Source: Rhodospirillales bacterium (lineage in GTDB: Bacteria; Pseudomonadota; Alphaproteobacteria; Rhodospirillales; Defluviicoccaceae). Taken from it: a stretch of DNA of 27,022 bases. The notes under the pieces were generated by a model. That model made no database searches, was not told the DNA's origin, and saw only the letters and a list, made by a program, of their open reading frames with translations. The first letter of the stretch is position 1. Every line of letters starts with the position of its first letter. Location of the stretch: contig JAHCKI010000003.1 of assembly GCA_026125865.1 (NCBI GenBank), forward strand, positions 1 to 27,022, written 5' to 3'. The position numbers were made by a program, and so were the translations under genes. This document shows, piece after piece, positions 1 through 8,240 of this stretch.

Positions 1-321
1 TATTTTTTATTATATTCTTAAAAAGATCTCGGTTTTGCACACAATTCCTCTGAATTTTTACTTTGCGGATTTCCACGTTTGGGGGACCGCGTGATATACA
101 ATGATATTCAACAAGTAGTTGCTAGAAGTTGCGAGTGACTTTCAAAACTAACTATTGAGTAAAAGCATTTCATCACGTTTGGCGTGGAAAAAAAGCGCAA
201 TCCCCGTATTGCAACGGCGTTTCTTCGATGTTAAAAACCAAGCATAAACAATGTTCCGACTTGAACGGGACAAATTGAGAATAATAATTAATAAGTGTAT
301 TGCGTGGAGGGAGAGAACGCA
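1..321. other. AT-rich upstream region of the hydrogenase operon
   Basis: No credible gene is present. This stretch is visibly more AT-rich than everything downstream and holds the leader of the hydrogenase operon. The 9-mer CACGTTTGG occurs at 74-82 and again at 174-182, exactly 100 bases apart. A weak sigma70-like promoter lies at 261-288. The left edge starts in a T-rich run, which could be the tail of an upstream terminator, but too little is visible to say. Confidence 0.6.
261..288 (+). promoter_or_regulatory. Possible sigma70-type promoter of the hyb operon
   Basis: TTGAAC at 261-266 is followed after 16 bases by AATAAT at 283-288. Transcription would begin near 295 and leave a leader of about 27 bases with the GGAGGG ribosome binding site. 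The match is modest and the whole region is AT-rich, so chance is a real possibility. I looked for a sigma54 -24/-12 element and a complete FNR half-site pair, as are known for some hydrogenase operons, and found neither. Confidence 0.3.
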
Positions 322-1506
322 ATGTCCGCAGGCGAAGTATGCGCTCCGACTCAAGATTTTGGTGATCTCGATGGTTATAAGGGCGCACTCGGTGGCTTGA
401 ATCGCCGCGAATTCCTTAAATTCTGTACCGGCGTGGCGGCGGCGCTCGGATTGTCGCCAGCGCTTGGTGTTCGCATCGCCAATGCAGCGACGGTAGCGGC
501 CCGGCCACCAGTGTTCTGGTTGTCGGGACAGGCGTGCACCGGCTGCACGGAGACCCTGCTGCGAGCCTACCACCCCACCGTCGAGACCCTGATTCTCGAT
601 ATGATTTCATTGGATTACAATGAAACGCTGTGCGTAGGCGCGGGCCACCAGGCGGAAGCGTTCAAAGATCAGTCCATGAAGAAGAATTGGGGGAAATTCG
701 TCCTCATTCTCGACGGGGCCGTTCCCACCAAGGACGACGGCATCTACTGCAAGATTGCCGGCAAGACCTATCTGGAAAGCGTCAAGTCCGCGGCCGAGGG
801 CGCGGCCTGGATCATCGCCATGGGGTCGTGCGCGTCGTGGGGCGGCATTCCGTCAAGCAATCCCAACCCGACCATGGCCAAGGCGGTGAGCGAGGTTCTG
901 CCGGGTAAGACCGTCGTCAACATTCCGGGTTGCCCGCCAAGCCCCTATAACCTTCTGTCTACCGTTCTCTATGTCCTGACCTTCGGAAAAGCACCCGAAC
1001 TGGACGAAAAAGCCCGGCCGAAATTCGCTTACGGTCGCCTGATCCACGACAACTGTGAGCGACGCGGCCATTTCGACGCCGGCCGTTTCGCCCTTGAGTT
1101 CGGTGACGAGGGTCACCGCCAAGGCTGGTGCCTGTACAAGCTCGGCTGCAAGGGGCCGGAGACCTACGCCAACTGTCCGCAGATCGGCTTCAACGATAAC
1201 GGCGAGGCCTCGTGGCCCGTTGGCTGCGGCCATCCCTGTTTCGGTTGCACCGAAAAGGGCGTCGGTTTCAACAAGCCCATTCACGCCATGGCGAACGTTG
1301 TTTCGGTGTCGCCGCCGACCCTGTTCCCGCGCGTGGCGGAGGAAAAAGGGCAAGGCATTTCGGCGGGCGCGGCAGCGCTCAGCGCCGGTGTCGTCGGGGC
1401 CGCCGTTGGTGCGGGCGCCGTCCTCGCCTCTCGGCTCGGCAAGGCACCTCCCAAGGAGGACTTCGTGCCATCCAGCTATCAAGAGAAGCCGGACGACCAC
1501 AGCTAG
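322..1506 (+). CDS. hybO: [NiFe] hydrogenase small subunit, Tat-exported (HybO/HyaA type)
   Basis: This is the electron-transfer subunit of a periplasm-facing membrane-bound uptake hydrogenase. Residues 28-34 (RREFLKF) and the following hydrophobic stretch form a Tat signal ending near ANA at about 55. The mature part opens with a CTGC motif (C72, C75). Further cysteine motifs include GSCASWGG, NIPGCPP and the C-terminal GCGHPCFGC block, the usual ligands of the three Fe-S clusters. An Ala/Gly-rich segment near residues 350-375 is the likely C-terminal membrane anchor, which marks a membrane-bound group 1 enzyme. The ATG at 322 was chosen over the upstream GTG at 295 because GGAGGG sits 8 bases before it. 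The order small subunit, Fe-S protein, membrane protein, large subunit matches E. coli hybOABC. Confidence 0.93.
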   Translation: MSAGEVCAPTQDFGDLDGYKGALGGLNRREFLKFCTGVAAALGLSPALGVRIANAATVAARPPVFWLSGQACTGCTETLLRAYHPTVETLILDMISLDYNETLCVGAGHQAEAFKDQSMKKNWGKFVLILDGAVPTKDDGIYCKIAGKTYLESVKSAAEGAAWIIAMGSCASWGGIPSSNPNPTMAKAVSEVLPGKTVVNIPGCPPSPYNLLSTVLYVLTFGKAPELDEKARPKFAYGRLIHDNCERRGHFDAGRFALEFGDEGHRQGWCLYKLGCKGPETYANCPQIGFNDNGEASWPVGCGHPCFGCTEKGVGFNKPIHAMANVVSVSPPTLFPRVAEEKGQGISAGAAALSAGVVGAAVGAGAVLASRLGKAPPKEDFVPSSYQEKPDDHS

Positions 1507-1515
1507 GAGAGTGGG

Positions 1516-2568
1516 ATGTCTATGAATCGTCGCGAGTTCCTTAAAGGAGCCGCAGTCGGCGGCGCGACGGCTGTGGCCGCCGCGGGTGCCTCCAGCGAAG
1601 CCCAAGCCATAACGCTCATGCGCGAACCCAAGGAAAGGCCCGAAGGCGCCTTGGGGCTACTTTACGATTCAACCCTGTGCGTGGGCTGCAAGGCCTGTGT
1701 TGCCCGCTGCAAGGAAGTCAATCACATGCCGGTCGAGATCTATCCCGACCAGTCGGAATGGAACTCGGGCACCTGGGATACCGCCAAGGACCTGTCGGGC
1801 AAGACGCTCAATGTCATAAAGGCCTACATGAACGGCACGATCGCGGAAAAGGATCGCGAGACAGACGGCTTCGCGTTCATCAAGCGCCAATGCCTCCACT
1901 GTGTCGACCCATCCTGCGTTTCCGCCTGTCCGGTTTCCGCGATGATCAAGGACCCGGAAACCGGAATCGTCAGCCACGACCCGGATCGGTGCATCGGCTG
2001 CCGCTATTGTGTCTATGCCTGCCCATTCGGCGTCCCCAAGTACGATTTCGAGGGTGCGTTCGGTCAGATCCATAAGTGCCAGCTCTGCAACCATCGACTT
2101 CCGGAAGGAAAAATGCCGGGCTGTGTCGACGCCTGCCCGACGGGTGCGACTCTGTTCGGTCGGGTCGAGGACCTCAACAAGGAGGCTCGCCAACGCCTCT
2201 CCCTGAAGGCGGGTGATGCCTACACTTATCCTCGCGGCGACATCAGCGGCGCCATCGAACGCCCGCGAAGCCCGCATGAAAAGGTGATCAGCGCCGAATA
2301 CCAGCAAGAAGTCTACGGCTATGACGGACCGCTCGGCGGTACGCAGGCGCTCTATCTCTCGGCCGTGTCCTTCAACAAGCTGGGGCTGCCGCACGGTACG
2401 GACAATTTCGGGAGGAAAATTCCCGACCACGCCTATGCGCGTGAGACGGAAGGCGTTCAGCATTTCCTATACACCGGCATGATCGCCCCGGCTGCTGTGC
2501 TCACCGCCCTAGTCCTCATGGCGTACCGCAACTCCGAAAAACACACAAGCGAAGCCGAGGAAGATTAG
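1516..2568 (+). CDS. hybA: Hydrogenase-2-type Fe-S subunit HybA
   Basis: Periplasmic ferredoxin-like protein that passes electrons from the small subunit to the membrane subunit. A Tat signal (NRREFLK, residues 4-10) is followed by an AQA cleavage-type sequence. Four cysteine quartets are visible: C55/58/61/65, C126/129/134/138, C159/162/165/169 and C188/191/203/207, the pattern of HybA/DmsB-type proteins with four [4Fe-4S] clusters. A hydrophobic helix near residues 318-338 is a C-terminal membrane anchor. The gene starts 10 bases after the hybO stop. Its AGGAGA ribosome binding site overlaps that stop codon, so translation is probably coupled. Confidence 0.92.
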   Translation: MSMNRREFLKGAAVGGATAVAAAGASSEAQAITLMREPKERPEGALGLLYDSTLCVGCKACVARCKEVNHMPVEIYPDQSEWNSGTWDTAKDLSGKTLNVIKAYMNGTIAEKDRETDGFAFIKRQCLHCVDPSCVSACPVSAMIKDPETGIVSHDPDRCIGCRYCVYACPFGVPKYDFEGAFGQIHKCQLCNHRLPEGKMPGCVDACPTGATLFGRVEDLNKEARQRLSLKAGDAYTYPRGDISGAIERPRSPHEKVISAEYQQEVYGYDGPLGGTQALYLSAVSFNKLGLPHGTDNFGRKIPDHAYARETEGVQHFLYTGMIAPAAVLTALVLMAYRNSEKHTSEAEED

Positions 2569-2580
2569 GGAGGCACAACC

Positions 2581-3738
2581 ATGAGCACGACACACGAACA
2601 CACTCCGCTCGGGGGCCGCCTCGTCACCCCACCGTTCATTTTCCTCGTCGTTATTTGCGTGTTGGCGGCGATCGTCCTCACCCAACGGTTTGTTTTCGGC
2701 CTAGGAGAGGCGACCAATCTTAACGACGGCTATCCCTGGGGAATCTGGATCGCCATCGACTTGATCATCGGCACGGCGCTGGGGTGCGGCGGCTTCGTCA
2801 TGGCGATGCTCGTCTACATTCTCAACAAGGGTGAATACCACCCCATGGCCCGGGCCGGCCTGATGACCAGCCTGTTCGGTTACACGCTGGGCGCGCTCGC
2901 GGTCATGATCGATCTGGGTCGCTGGTGGCAGGGCTACAACATCATGTTCCCCTGGCTGTGGAACGCGAACTCCGTCCTTCTGGAAACGGCGTTGTGCATC
3001 TTCGCCTACATCATCGTGTTGATGGTCGAATTCCTGCCGGCCGTGTTCGAGCGTTTCGGCATGAAGGAAGCCCGACGCCGCATTCATCGGGTCTTGTTCG
3101 TCTTCACCGGTCTCGGCGTACTGCTGCCGATGATGCACCAGTCGTCCATGGGCACGGTGGTGGTGATCCTCGGATACCAACTTTCACCACTGTGGCAGTC
3201 CCATCTGCTGACCCTGCATTTTCTGCTGACGGCGCTGACTATGGGGTATGCCATCGTCGCCTTCGAATCGATCACGTCGTCCCTCGCCTTCCGGCGGCCC
3301 TACGAAATGTCCCTACTGGGCAAGCTGTCGGGCATCATGGCGTGGGTCATGCTAGTGTTTTTCATCGTTCGCTATCTTGATGTGATCCGCGTCGGCGGTT
3401 TTCCGTTGGCATTCGCGGGAGATTTCAAGGCCGTGTCGTTCTGGATCGAGTTGCTGCTCGGTGTCGGCGCGATTCTGTGCCTGATGCCCAAGGGTTTGCG
3501 GGAGAGCCCACGCTACGTCTTCCTGGGCGCCTCCTTCATGCTCCTCAACGGCTTCTTGTACCGCCTCAATTGCTACCTCATCGGATATGACCCCGGTACG
3601 GGCTACCAGTATTTTCCGTCCATGGGCGAGATCCTGGTGACGCTCGGTATCTTCGCGTTGCACATCATCCTGTATTTGGCGTTCGTCAAGAATCTGCCTG
3701 TTCTGCATGCGACGGGACCGGCCAGGGCGACGGCGTAG
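2581..3738 (+). CDS. hybB: Hydrogenase membrane subunit HybB (NrfD/PsrC family)
   Basis: Integral membrane subunit that connects the hydrogenase module to the quinone pool. About ten hydrophobic helices can be traced across the 385 residues, the first at about 18-38 and the last near the C-terminus. This is the usual size and topology of HybB, an NrfD-like protein without haem ligands in the HyaC arrangement. GGGAGG lies 8 bases before the ATG and the gene follows hybA by 12 bases. A HybB rather than a cytochrome b (HyaC) partner is what assigns this enzyme to the Hyb type. Confidence 0.92.
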   Translation: MSTTHEHTPLGGRLVTPPFIFLVVICVLAAIVLTQRFVFGLGEATNLNDGYPWGIWIAIDLIIGTALGCGGFVMAMLVYILNKGEYHPMARAGLMTSLFGYTLGALAVMIDLGRWWQGYNIMFPWLWNANSVLLETALCIFAYIIVLMVEFLPAVFERFGMKEARRRIHRVLFVFTGLGVLLPMMHQSSMGTVVVILGYQLSPLWQSHLLTLHFLLTALTMGYAIVAFESITSSLAFRRPYEMSLLGKLSGIMAWVMLVFFIVRYLDVIRVGGFPLAFAGDFKAVSFWIELLLGVGAILCLMPKGLRESPRYVFLGASFMLLNGFLYRLNCYLIGYDPGTGYQYFPSMGEILVTLGIFALHIILYLAFVKNLPVLHATGPARATA

Positions 3739-3791
3739 CAACGCTCATGGTCACAATCATAAACAAAAGACAAAAACTGGGAGGGCGTTAA

Positions 3792-5489
3792 ATGCGCATC
3801 ACCGTCGACCCGATTACCCGAATTGAGGGTCATCTCCGTATCGATTGCGAAGTCGAAGAGGGCCAAGTCGCCGGCGCCTGGTCTTCGGGGCAAATGTGGC
3901 GCGGAATCGAACTTATTCTCAAGGGGCGCGATCCCCGCGACGCCTGGATCTACACGCAACGGATTTGCGGCGTGTGCACGACCGTGCATGCCATCGTTTC
4001 GGTGCGCGCAGTGGAAAACGCCCTCGGCATGGAAGTGCCCCTCAACGCCCAATACATTCGCAACCTCATTGTCGCGGCGCACGGGGTTCACGATCACCTC
4101 GTCCATTTCTACCATCTGTCTGCGCTGGACTGGGTCGATATCGTTTCGGCCTTGCAAGCCGATCCCAAGGCCGCCGCGAACTTGGCGCAAAGCCTGTCGA
4201 ACTGGCCCGGCAACGATGTCGAGAACTTCATCAAGGTTCAGAACAAGCTCAAGGGCTTCGTCGAATCGGGACAGCTCGGCGTCTTCGGCAGTGGTTATTG
4301 GGGACACCCGGCCATGAAGCTGCCGCCGGAGGTCAACCTTTTAGGGGCTGTCCATTATCTGCAAGCGCTGGATTACCAGCGCCGTGCCAACACCATCGTC
4401 GGCATTCTCGGCAGCAAAACCCCGCACATTCAGAACCTGGCGGTCGGGGGTGTCTCCAACCCGATCAATTTCGACAGCCAATCGACGCTCACACTGGAAC
4501 GCCTCTATAAAATCAAATCGGTCATCGATGAGATTTCGGCGTTCGTCAACGATGTCTATCTGGTCGATGTCGCAGCGATCGGCGCCCTATACGCCGACTG
4601 GACCCAATATGGTTCCGGAGTCACCAACTATCTGTCGGTTCCCGACCTGCCCCTTGACACCAAGGGTACCGAGTTCGCCATGCCCGGCGGCTATATCAAG
4701 GATGGGGACATCGCGGGCTGCAAGCAGATATCGAACTATCAGGACTCCTATTTCGAGGATGGCGTCAAGGAAAGCGTCAAGCACTCCTGGTACAAGGGCG
4801 GGAAAGGGGCGCTACATCCCTATGACGGCGAAACCGATCCCGACTACACGGATTTCGAGGACGACGGCAAATACTCCTGGGTCAAGTCCCCGACGTTCTA
4901 CGACGATCGTGCCCAGGTGGGACCGCTCGCCAACGTTCTGGCCATGGTCGCCGCGGGGCACGAGCCCACCAAGAAGCATTTGGACAGGTTGCTGACCATT
5001 GCCGGCAAGGTCGCTGGTGGTCCCATCCCGCTGGCCGCCTTGCATTCGACTATCGGGCGCCACGCGGCGCGTGCGGTCCGTTGTGCCGTCCTGACCGAGG
5101 CGCTGGAACAGCAGTGGAATCTGCTGATGCAGAACCTGGCAAAGGGCGATTTCACCACCTACAACCGCCCCTTGTTCCCCAAGGGCGAGATACGTGGCTT
5201 CGGCTACCATGAAGCGCCGCGAGGCGTCTTGTCCCACTGGTGCGTCATCGACAACGGAAAGATCAAGAACTACCAAGCCGTCGTGCCGAGCACGTGGAAC
5301 GCGGGTCCGCGGGACGAAAACGACAGCATGGGACCATACGAAGCATCCCTGGTCGGCAATCCGATCGCCGACCCCGAAAAGCCGTTGGAGGTGATTCGCA
5401 CCATTCACTCCTTCGACCCCTGTCTCGCCTGCGCTATCCACGTGCTGGATCCTGCGGGCGGGGAAATCGTTCGGGTGAAAGCACTTTAG
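3792..5489 (+). CDS. hybC: [NiFe] hydrogenase large subunit HybC
   Basis: Catalytic subunit carrying the Ni-Fe(CN)2CO site that splits H2. The N-terminal DPITRIEGHLRI and the L1 motif RICGVCT near residue 57 supply the first cysteine pair. The C-terminal L2 motif DPCLACAIH (C544, C547, H550) supplies the second. After H550 a 15-residue tail remains, the peptide normally removed by a HybD-type endopeptidase once nickel is inserted. The length of 565 is typical of HybC. GGGAGG precedes the ATG, 53 bases after hybB. No hybD, hyp or nickel-transport gene follows, so maturation must be encoded elsewhere. Confidence 0.95.
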   Translation: MRITVDPITRIEGHLRIDCEVEEGQVAGAWSSGQMWRGIELILKGRDPRDAWIYTQRICGVCTTVHAIVSVRAVENALGMEVPLNAQYIRNLIVAAHGVHDHLVHFYHLSALDWVDIVSALQADPKAAANLAQSLSNWPGNDVENFIKVQNKLKGFVESGQLGVFGSGYWGHPAMKLPPEVNLLGAVHYLQALDYQRRANTIVGILGSKTPHIQNLAVGGVSNPINFDSQSTLTLERLYKIKSVIDEISAFVNDVYLVDVAAIGALYADWTQYGSGVTNYLSVPDLPLDTKGTEFAMPGGYIKDGDIAGCKQISNYQDSYFEDGVKESVKHSWYKGGKGALHPYDGETDPDYTDFEDDGKYSWVKSPTFYDDRAQVGPLANVLAMVAAGHEPTKKHLDRLLTIAGKVAGGPIPLAALHSTIGRHAARAVRCAVLTEALEQQWNLLMQNLAKGDFTTYNRPLFPKGEIRGFGYHEAPRGVLSHWCVIDNGKIKNYQAVVPSTWNAGPRDENDSMGPYEASLVGNPIADPEKPLEVIRTIHSFDPCLACAIHVLDPAGGEIVRVKAL

Positions 5490-5514
5490 ACGTCGGGGGG
5501 AGGCGGGCGGCGCC

Positions 5515-5538
5515 GGCGGCAGCGCACAGGCTGCCGCC
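5515..5538. terminator. GC-rich hairpin between convergent hybC and FadL gene
   Basis: A perfect 9-bp inverted repeat, GGCGGCAGC and GCTGCCGCC, flanks a 6-base loop between two convergent genes. It could end transcription from both sides. No T-run follows on either strand, so it is not a textbook intrinsic terminator and may only be a roadblock or a 3'-end stabilising structure. Confidence 0.45.
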
Positions 5539-5555
5539 CGCTGTACTCGTCGCGC

Positions 5556-6908
5556 TCAGAACTGGTAACGCAGGCTCAGACCGAAGATGTTGGAGCGGGA
5601 GGTTCCCGTGCCCTTGACGTTGACATTACCACGAACGCCGGGTCCGAACTGAAAATTCCGGTTCACGTCGATGGCGATGTCTTCCCACCAGGCATAGTAG
5701 TACGCGAGGTCGATGGTCACCCCATCCAGCACCGTATACGATGCGCCGACGGAAACGGCATAGCTGTCGGCGTCGGCGACACTCGTCTGGCGAAATTGAT
5801 CAACGGTCGGTGTCTGGTCATAGCGGAAACCGCCCCGCAGCGTGAGGTTGTCGAGCGCCTCATATTCCAATCCCACGGAAACGGCGTAGCAGTTCTCGTA
5901 GTTGGCGGGAATGACCTGGTCGGGTGACCCGTCGTCGAACCGCAGGCGGATCTCTTCGAAACGACTCCAATGGAACCACTGGAAGTCGGCCAACAGGGTC
6001 AAACCGGACGTCACCTCGTGCGCGATTCCAAGGGACACGATGTCGGGGAGTTCCAGCTTGGTCATGCCGTCGAGTCGGCCATTGGCGGCGGCCAGTGCCC
6101 CGCCCAAACCCGAAACCGTATTGCTGCCATCCAGGTCATGGCTGAAACCCGAGCGGAAATGGGCGCCAATGCGGGTCGACGGCAGCGGCTTGACCAATAG
6201 CCCGACGTTGAAGCCCATGCTCCAGTCGCTGCCCTCGAGCTTGCTCAAGCCGTCGGACCCGGCCGTCGGGCCGCCGGCGCGGAGAATGTCCGGCACGGCG
6301 TTGGTCAGTTCGGCCTTTGCGTACTGTATGTCGAGGCCGGCGCTGACCGATACATGGTCGTCGAGCGCGAACGCCACGCTCGGCCCGATATTGAAGACCC
6401 TCAGTTCGGACTTGAGCGAGTCGTACCGTCCGAACCAGCCGTTTTCGTATTCCTGAGCGAGACCGAAAGGTGTGGAGACGCCCAGCCCGACCCACAAGCG
6501 GTCATCCATCATGGGATAGGCGATGTACAGGTTGGGAAGTCCCTGGGGGTCGAACGGGTTGCCGCCGTTGCCGCCGGTGTAGGTGACGGGAACGCCGCCG
6601 CTGCCGATGGTGTTCGCCGAGGACCCGTTGTCGCTAAACCGAAGATTGGGCGAGAACAGGGTGAAGCCGGCGACGATTTCGGCTCCCGAAAGTTCGGTCA
6701 TGCCGGCGGGATTGGTGAACACCGTGCTGGCGTCGCCGGCCATCGCCGCGCCGCCGGCGAAAGAGCGGCCCATGCCGCTTATGCTTTGCTGTGGGATGAA
6801 AAACGCCCCGCCCTGGGCCTCGTTCCCATGCAGACATAGAAAAATCAACACAAGAGCAGACAAAGGCCCGCGCGCTTGGAACAAGCTATTCGGTTGTTTG
6901 GAGTACAA
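5556..6908 (-). CDS. FadL/OMPP1/TodX-family outer-membrane channel
   Basis: Outer-membrane beta-barrel for uptake of long-chain fatty acids or other hydrophobic compounds. The conserved N-terminal block is clear: GGAFFIPQQSISGMGRSFAG, then a DASTVFTNPAGM-like hatch motif. Amphipathic beta strands and a C-terminal LSLRYQF ending in Phe, the barrel-assembly signal, follow. A hydrophobic segment before the hatch is a probable signal peptide. The reading frame opens at a GTG at 6938, but GGGGAG lies 8 bases before the TTG at 6908, so TTG is the more likely start. The gene lies 64 bases downstream of the LuxR-type gene on the same strand, with a TATAAT and an 18-bp dyad between them. The substrate cannot be read from sequence. 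Confidence 0.88.
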   Translation of the reverse strand: MYSKQPNSLFQARGPLSALVLIFLCLHGNEAQGGAFFIPQQSISGMGRSFAGGAAMAGDASTVFTNPAGMTELSGAEIVAGFTLFSPNLRFSDNGSSANTIGSGGVPVTYTGGNGGNPFDPQGLPNLYIAYPMMDDRLWVGLGVSTPFGLAQEYENGWFGRYDSLKSELRVFNIGPSVAFALDDHVSVSAGLDIQYAKAELTNAVPDILRAGGPTAGSDGLSKLEGSDWSMGFNVGLLVKPLPSTRIGAHFRSGFSHDLDGSNTVSGLGGALAAANGRLDGMTKLELPDIVSLGIAHEVTSGLTLLADFQWFHWSRFEEIRLRFDDGSPDQVIPANYENCYAVSVGLEYEALDNLTLRGGFRYDQTPTVDQFRQTSVADADSYAVSVGASYTVLDGVTIDLAYYYAWWEDIAIDVNRNFQFGPGVRGNVNVKGTGTSRSNIFGLSLRYQF

Positions 6909-6931
6909 AGTGTTCTCTCCCCAGGAACACG

Positions 6932-6949
6932 AGAGCACAGCCGTGCCCT
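6932..6949 (-). promoter_or_regulatory. 18-bp imperfect dyad, candidate LuxR-type operator or leader hairpin
   Basis: On the minus strand the sequence is AGGGCACGGCTGTGCTCT. It matches its own reverse complement at 14 of 18 positions, with GCAC and GTGC arms. LuxR-family sites are typically 18-20-bp dyads of this general type, and the gene immediately upstream encodes a LuxR homologue. The dyad lies downstream of the TATAAT at 6965-6970, a position that would favour repression. It could equally form an RNA stem of about seven pairs, including one G-U pair, with loop GGCT. Confidence 0.35.
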
Positions 6950-6964
6950 ATGAGTCACAACTCT

Positions 6965-6970
6965 ATTATA
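6965..6970 (-). promoter_or_regulatory. TATAAT -10 element upstream of the FadL-type gene
   Basis: A perfect TATAAT on the minus strand lies directly behind the luxR stop codon, about 57 bases before the TTG start. No good -35 hexamer lies 16-18 bases upstream, so if this is a promoter it may need an activator. It would allow the FadL gene to be expressed separately from the regulator. Confidence 0.35.
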
Positions 6971-6972
6971 AA

Positions 6973-7704
6973 TTACGGCATGATGAGTCCATTTCGAATT
7001 GCGAGAACAACGGCGGCCACCCGGTTTGAGGTGCTCAATTTTTTCATTGCGCTTTTAAGGTGGAAATTGACGGTATGCTCCGAGACTCCCAGGATTTTAC
7101 TGATCGCCCAGGCGCTTTTTCCACGCGCCGTCCAGGTGAGGCATTCGCGTTCCCGTTCAGTGAGATAGTTGGTTTTGGTCTCCTCTTCGAAAGGGGCGGG
7201 TGCGCGCGCATAGGTCAGCCCGAACTGGACGGCAAGAATTTGCATGTTCTTCAGGTGGGGTTCGGGATCGATCCCATCCCGATCGGATGCCAGGCTCACA
7301 ATGTAGCTCTCGCCTTGTGGGCCATGGATCGGGATGCTGAGACCGCTTTTGAGGCCGGCTTCCCTGCTTTCGCGCATGACCTGCCGCTGACGCGGCGACA
7401 AGGTGGAGAGTGCCTCCACGTCCTTCCACAGGAACGGCGCCCGTTTGGTGGGCGCGACGAGCAGAACCGGATCGATATCGCCATAGCCGCTCGACATGTA
7501 ATGATTGAACCACTCGTCGGAGCCTCGCATGGGAAGGGTCAACTGGGACCCGGTTTGCTCCATGGCCGCTTTCGCCGCCAGTGTCGCCGGGGCGAACACG
7601 ACCTGCTCGTAACCGAATTCCTCCATCGCCAACTGAAAGAGCTTGAACACGTCTTCGGGTGTATGCGCTTCGTTGGATTTCTCGATGAAGTCCGAAATAC
7701 GCAT
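6973..7704 (-). CDS. LuxR-family regulator with autoinducer-binding domain (no luxI in view)
   Basis: Quorum-sensing-type transcription factor. The N-terminal half is an autoinducer-binding domain. The six residues conserved in TraR/LuxR (TraR W57, Y61, D70, P71, W85, G113) are present as W65, Y69, D78, P79, W93 and G121, all at a constant offset of eight. That suggests an intact acyl-homoserine-lactone-type pocket. Residues from about 178 onward form a LuxR helix-turn-helix (LTERERECL ... GVSEHTVNFHL). No synthase gene lies in the window, so it may be a solo or orphan receptor. There is no strong ribosome binding site before the ATG at 7704. The FadL gene follows on the same strand and is a candidate target. 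Confidence 0.9.
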   Translation of the reverse strand: MRISDFIEKSNEAHTPEDVFKLFQLAMEEFGYEQVVFAPATLAAKAAMEQTGSQLTLPMRGSDEWFNHYMSSGYGDIDPVLLVAPTKRAPFLWKDVEALSTLSPRQRQVMRESREAGLKSGLSIPIHGPQGESYIVSLASDRDGIDPEPHLKNMQILAVQFGLTYARAPAPFEEETKTNYLTERERECLTWTARGKSAWAISKILGVSEHTVNFHLKSAMKKLSTSNRVAAVVLAIRNGLIMP

Positions 7705-8240
7705 TACGCTGTTTTGCCCAATCGCGCGATCAAAAAGCGATCCACGCCGGAGTTAGAAAACCACCCCCTTAAACGAAGAGTGACACGGGCGGCTTCGGGC
7801 CTGTGGAAAAAAACTGCCGCTTTAGTGTAAGTGGGCAAAACCGAAAACGCTTCACCCGTTATTCGGCAGTTCCGACCCGCATGCCATGTTCGTGCGCATA
7901 CGAAGCTTTGGTCACCACAATATTCATGTTGGGAAAACACCAGCACGAAAGCGCAACTTACACAGACCAACATCTCAACCGAACCGTTTCCCCACTTTTG
8001 GATACTATACCCCGATTGGGGGCGTCAAGTCGATTTGTTCAAATTTTGTCGATATTTCTGCGCGTTTGAAGCGAGACTTGGAGCAATGATTGTGTCCAGG
8101 GGAGGGTATACACGGAAAGGAGCAACAGACGGCGAGCACTACCAGATTGGGTAGGTGGTTTTGGCCGGCGCATCCCGACTATGATCCTGCCATGATGTCA
8201 ACCTAAGCATCGTTGGCAGAGACAAAGTCGGGGAAAGACA
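7705..8240. other. Non-coding gap between divergent luxR and the 135-aa ORF
   Basis: No open frame here shows recognisable protein character on either strand. The gap is more AT-rich than its neighbours and must hold the divergent promoters of the LuxR-type gene and of the small ORF at 8241. A short CCCCGATTGGGG inverted repeat lies near 8010-8022, and a TATGAT near 8180 could be a -10. I found no tRNA-like, riboswitch-like or repeat structure that I could support. Confidence 0.5.

Noticed and set aside
175..205. Sigma54 promoter for the hydrogenase operon
   Set aside because: TTTGGCGTGG is followed by GC, but the GG-to-GC spacing is 12 or 7 bases instead of 10, and the -12 TTGCA-type element is absent.
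322..5489. Regulatory (H2-sensing) hydrogenase
   Set aside because: Sensor hydrogenases lack the Tat signal, the membrane anchor and the HybA/HybB partners. All of these are present here, so this is an energy-conserving uptake enzyme.
7705..8240. Small ORFs in the luxR upstream gap
   Set aside because: Frames of up to about 107 codons exist on both strands, but none has a good ribosome binding site together with protein-like composition.
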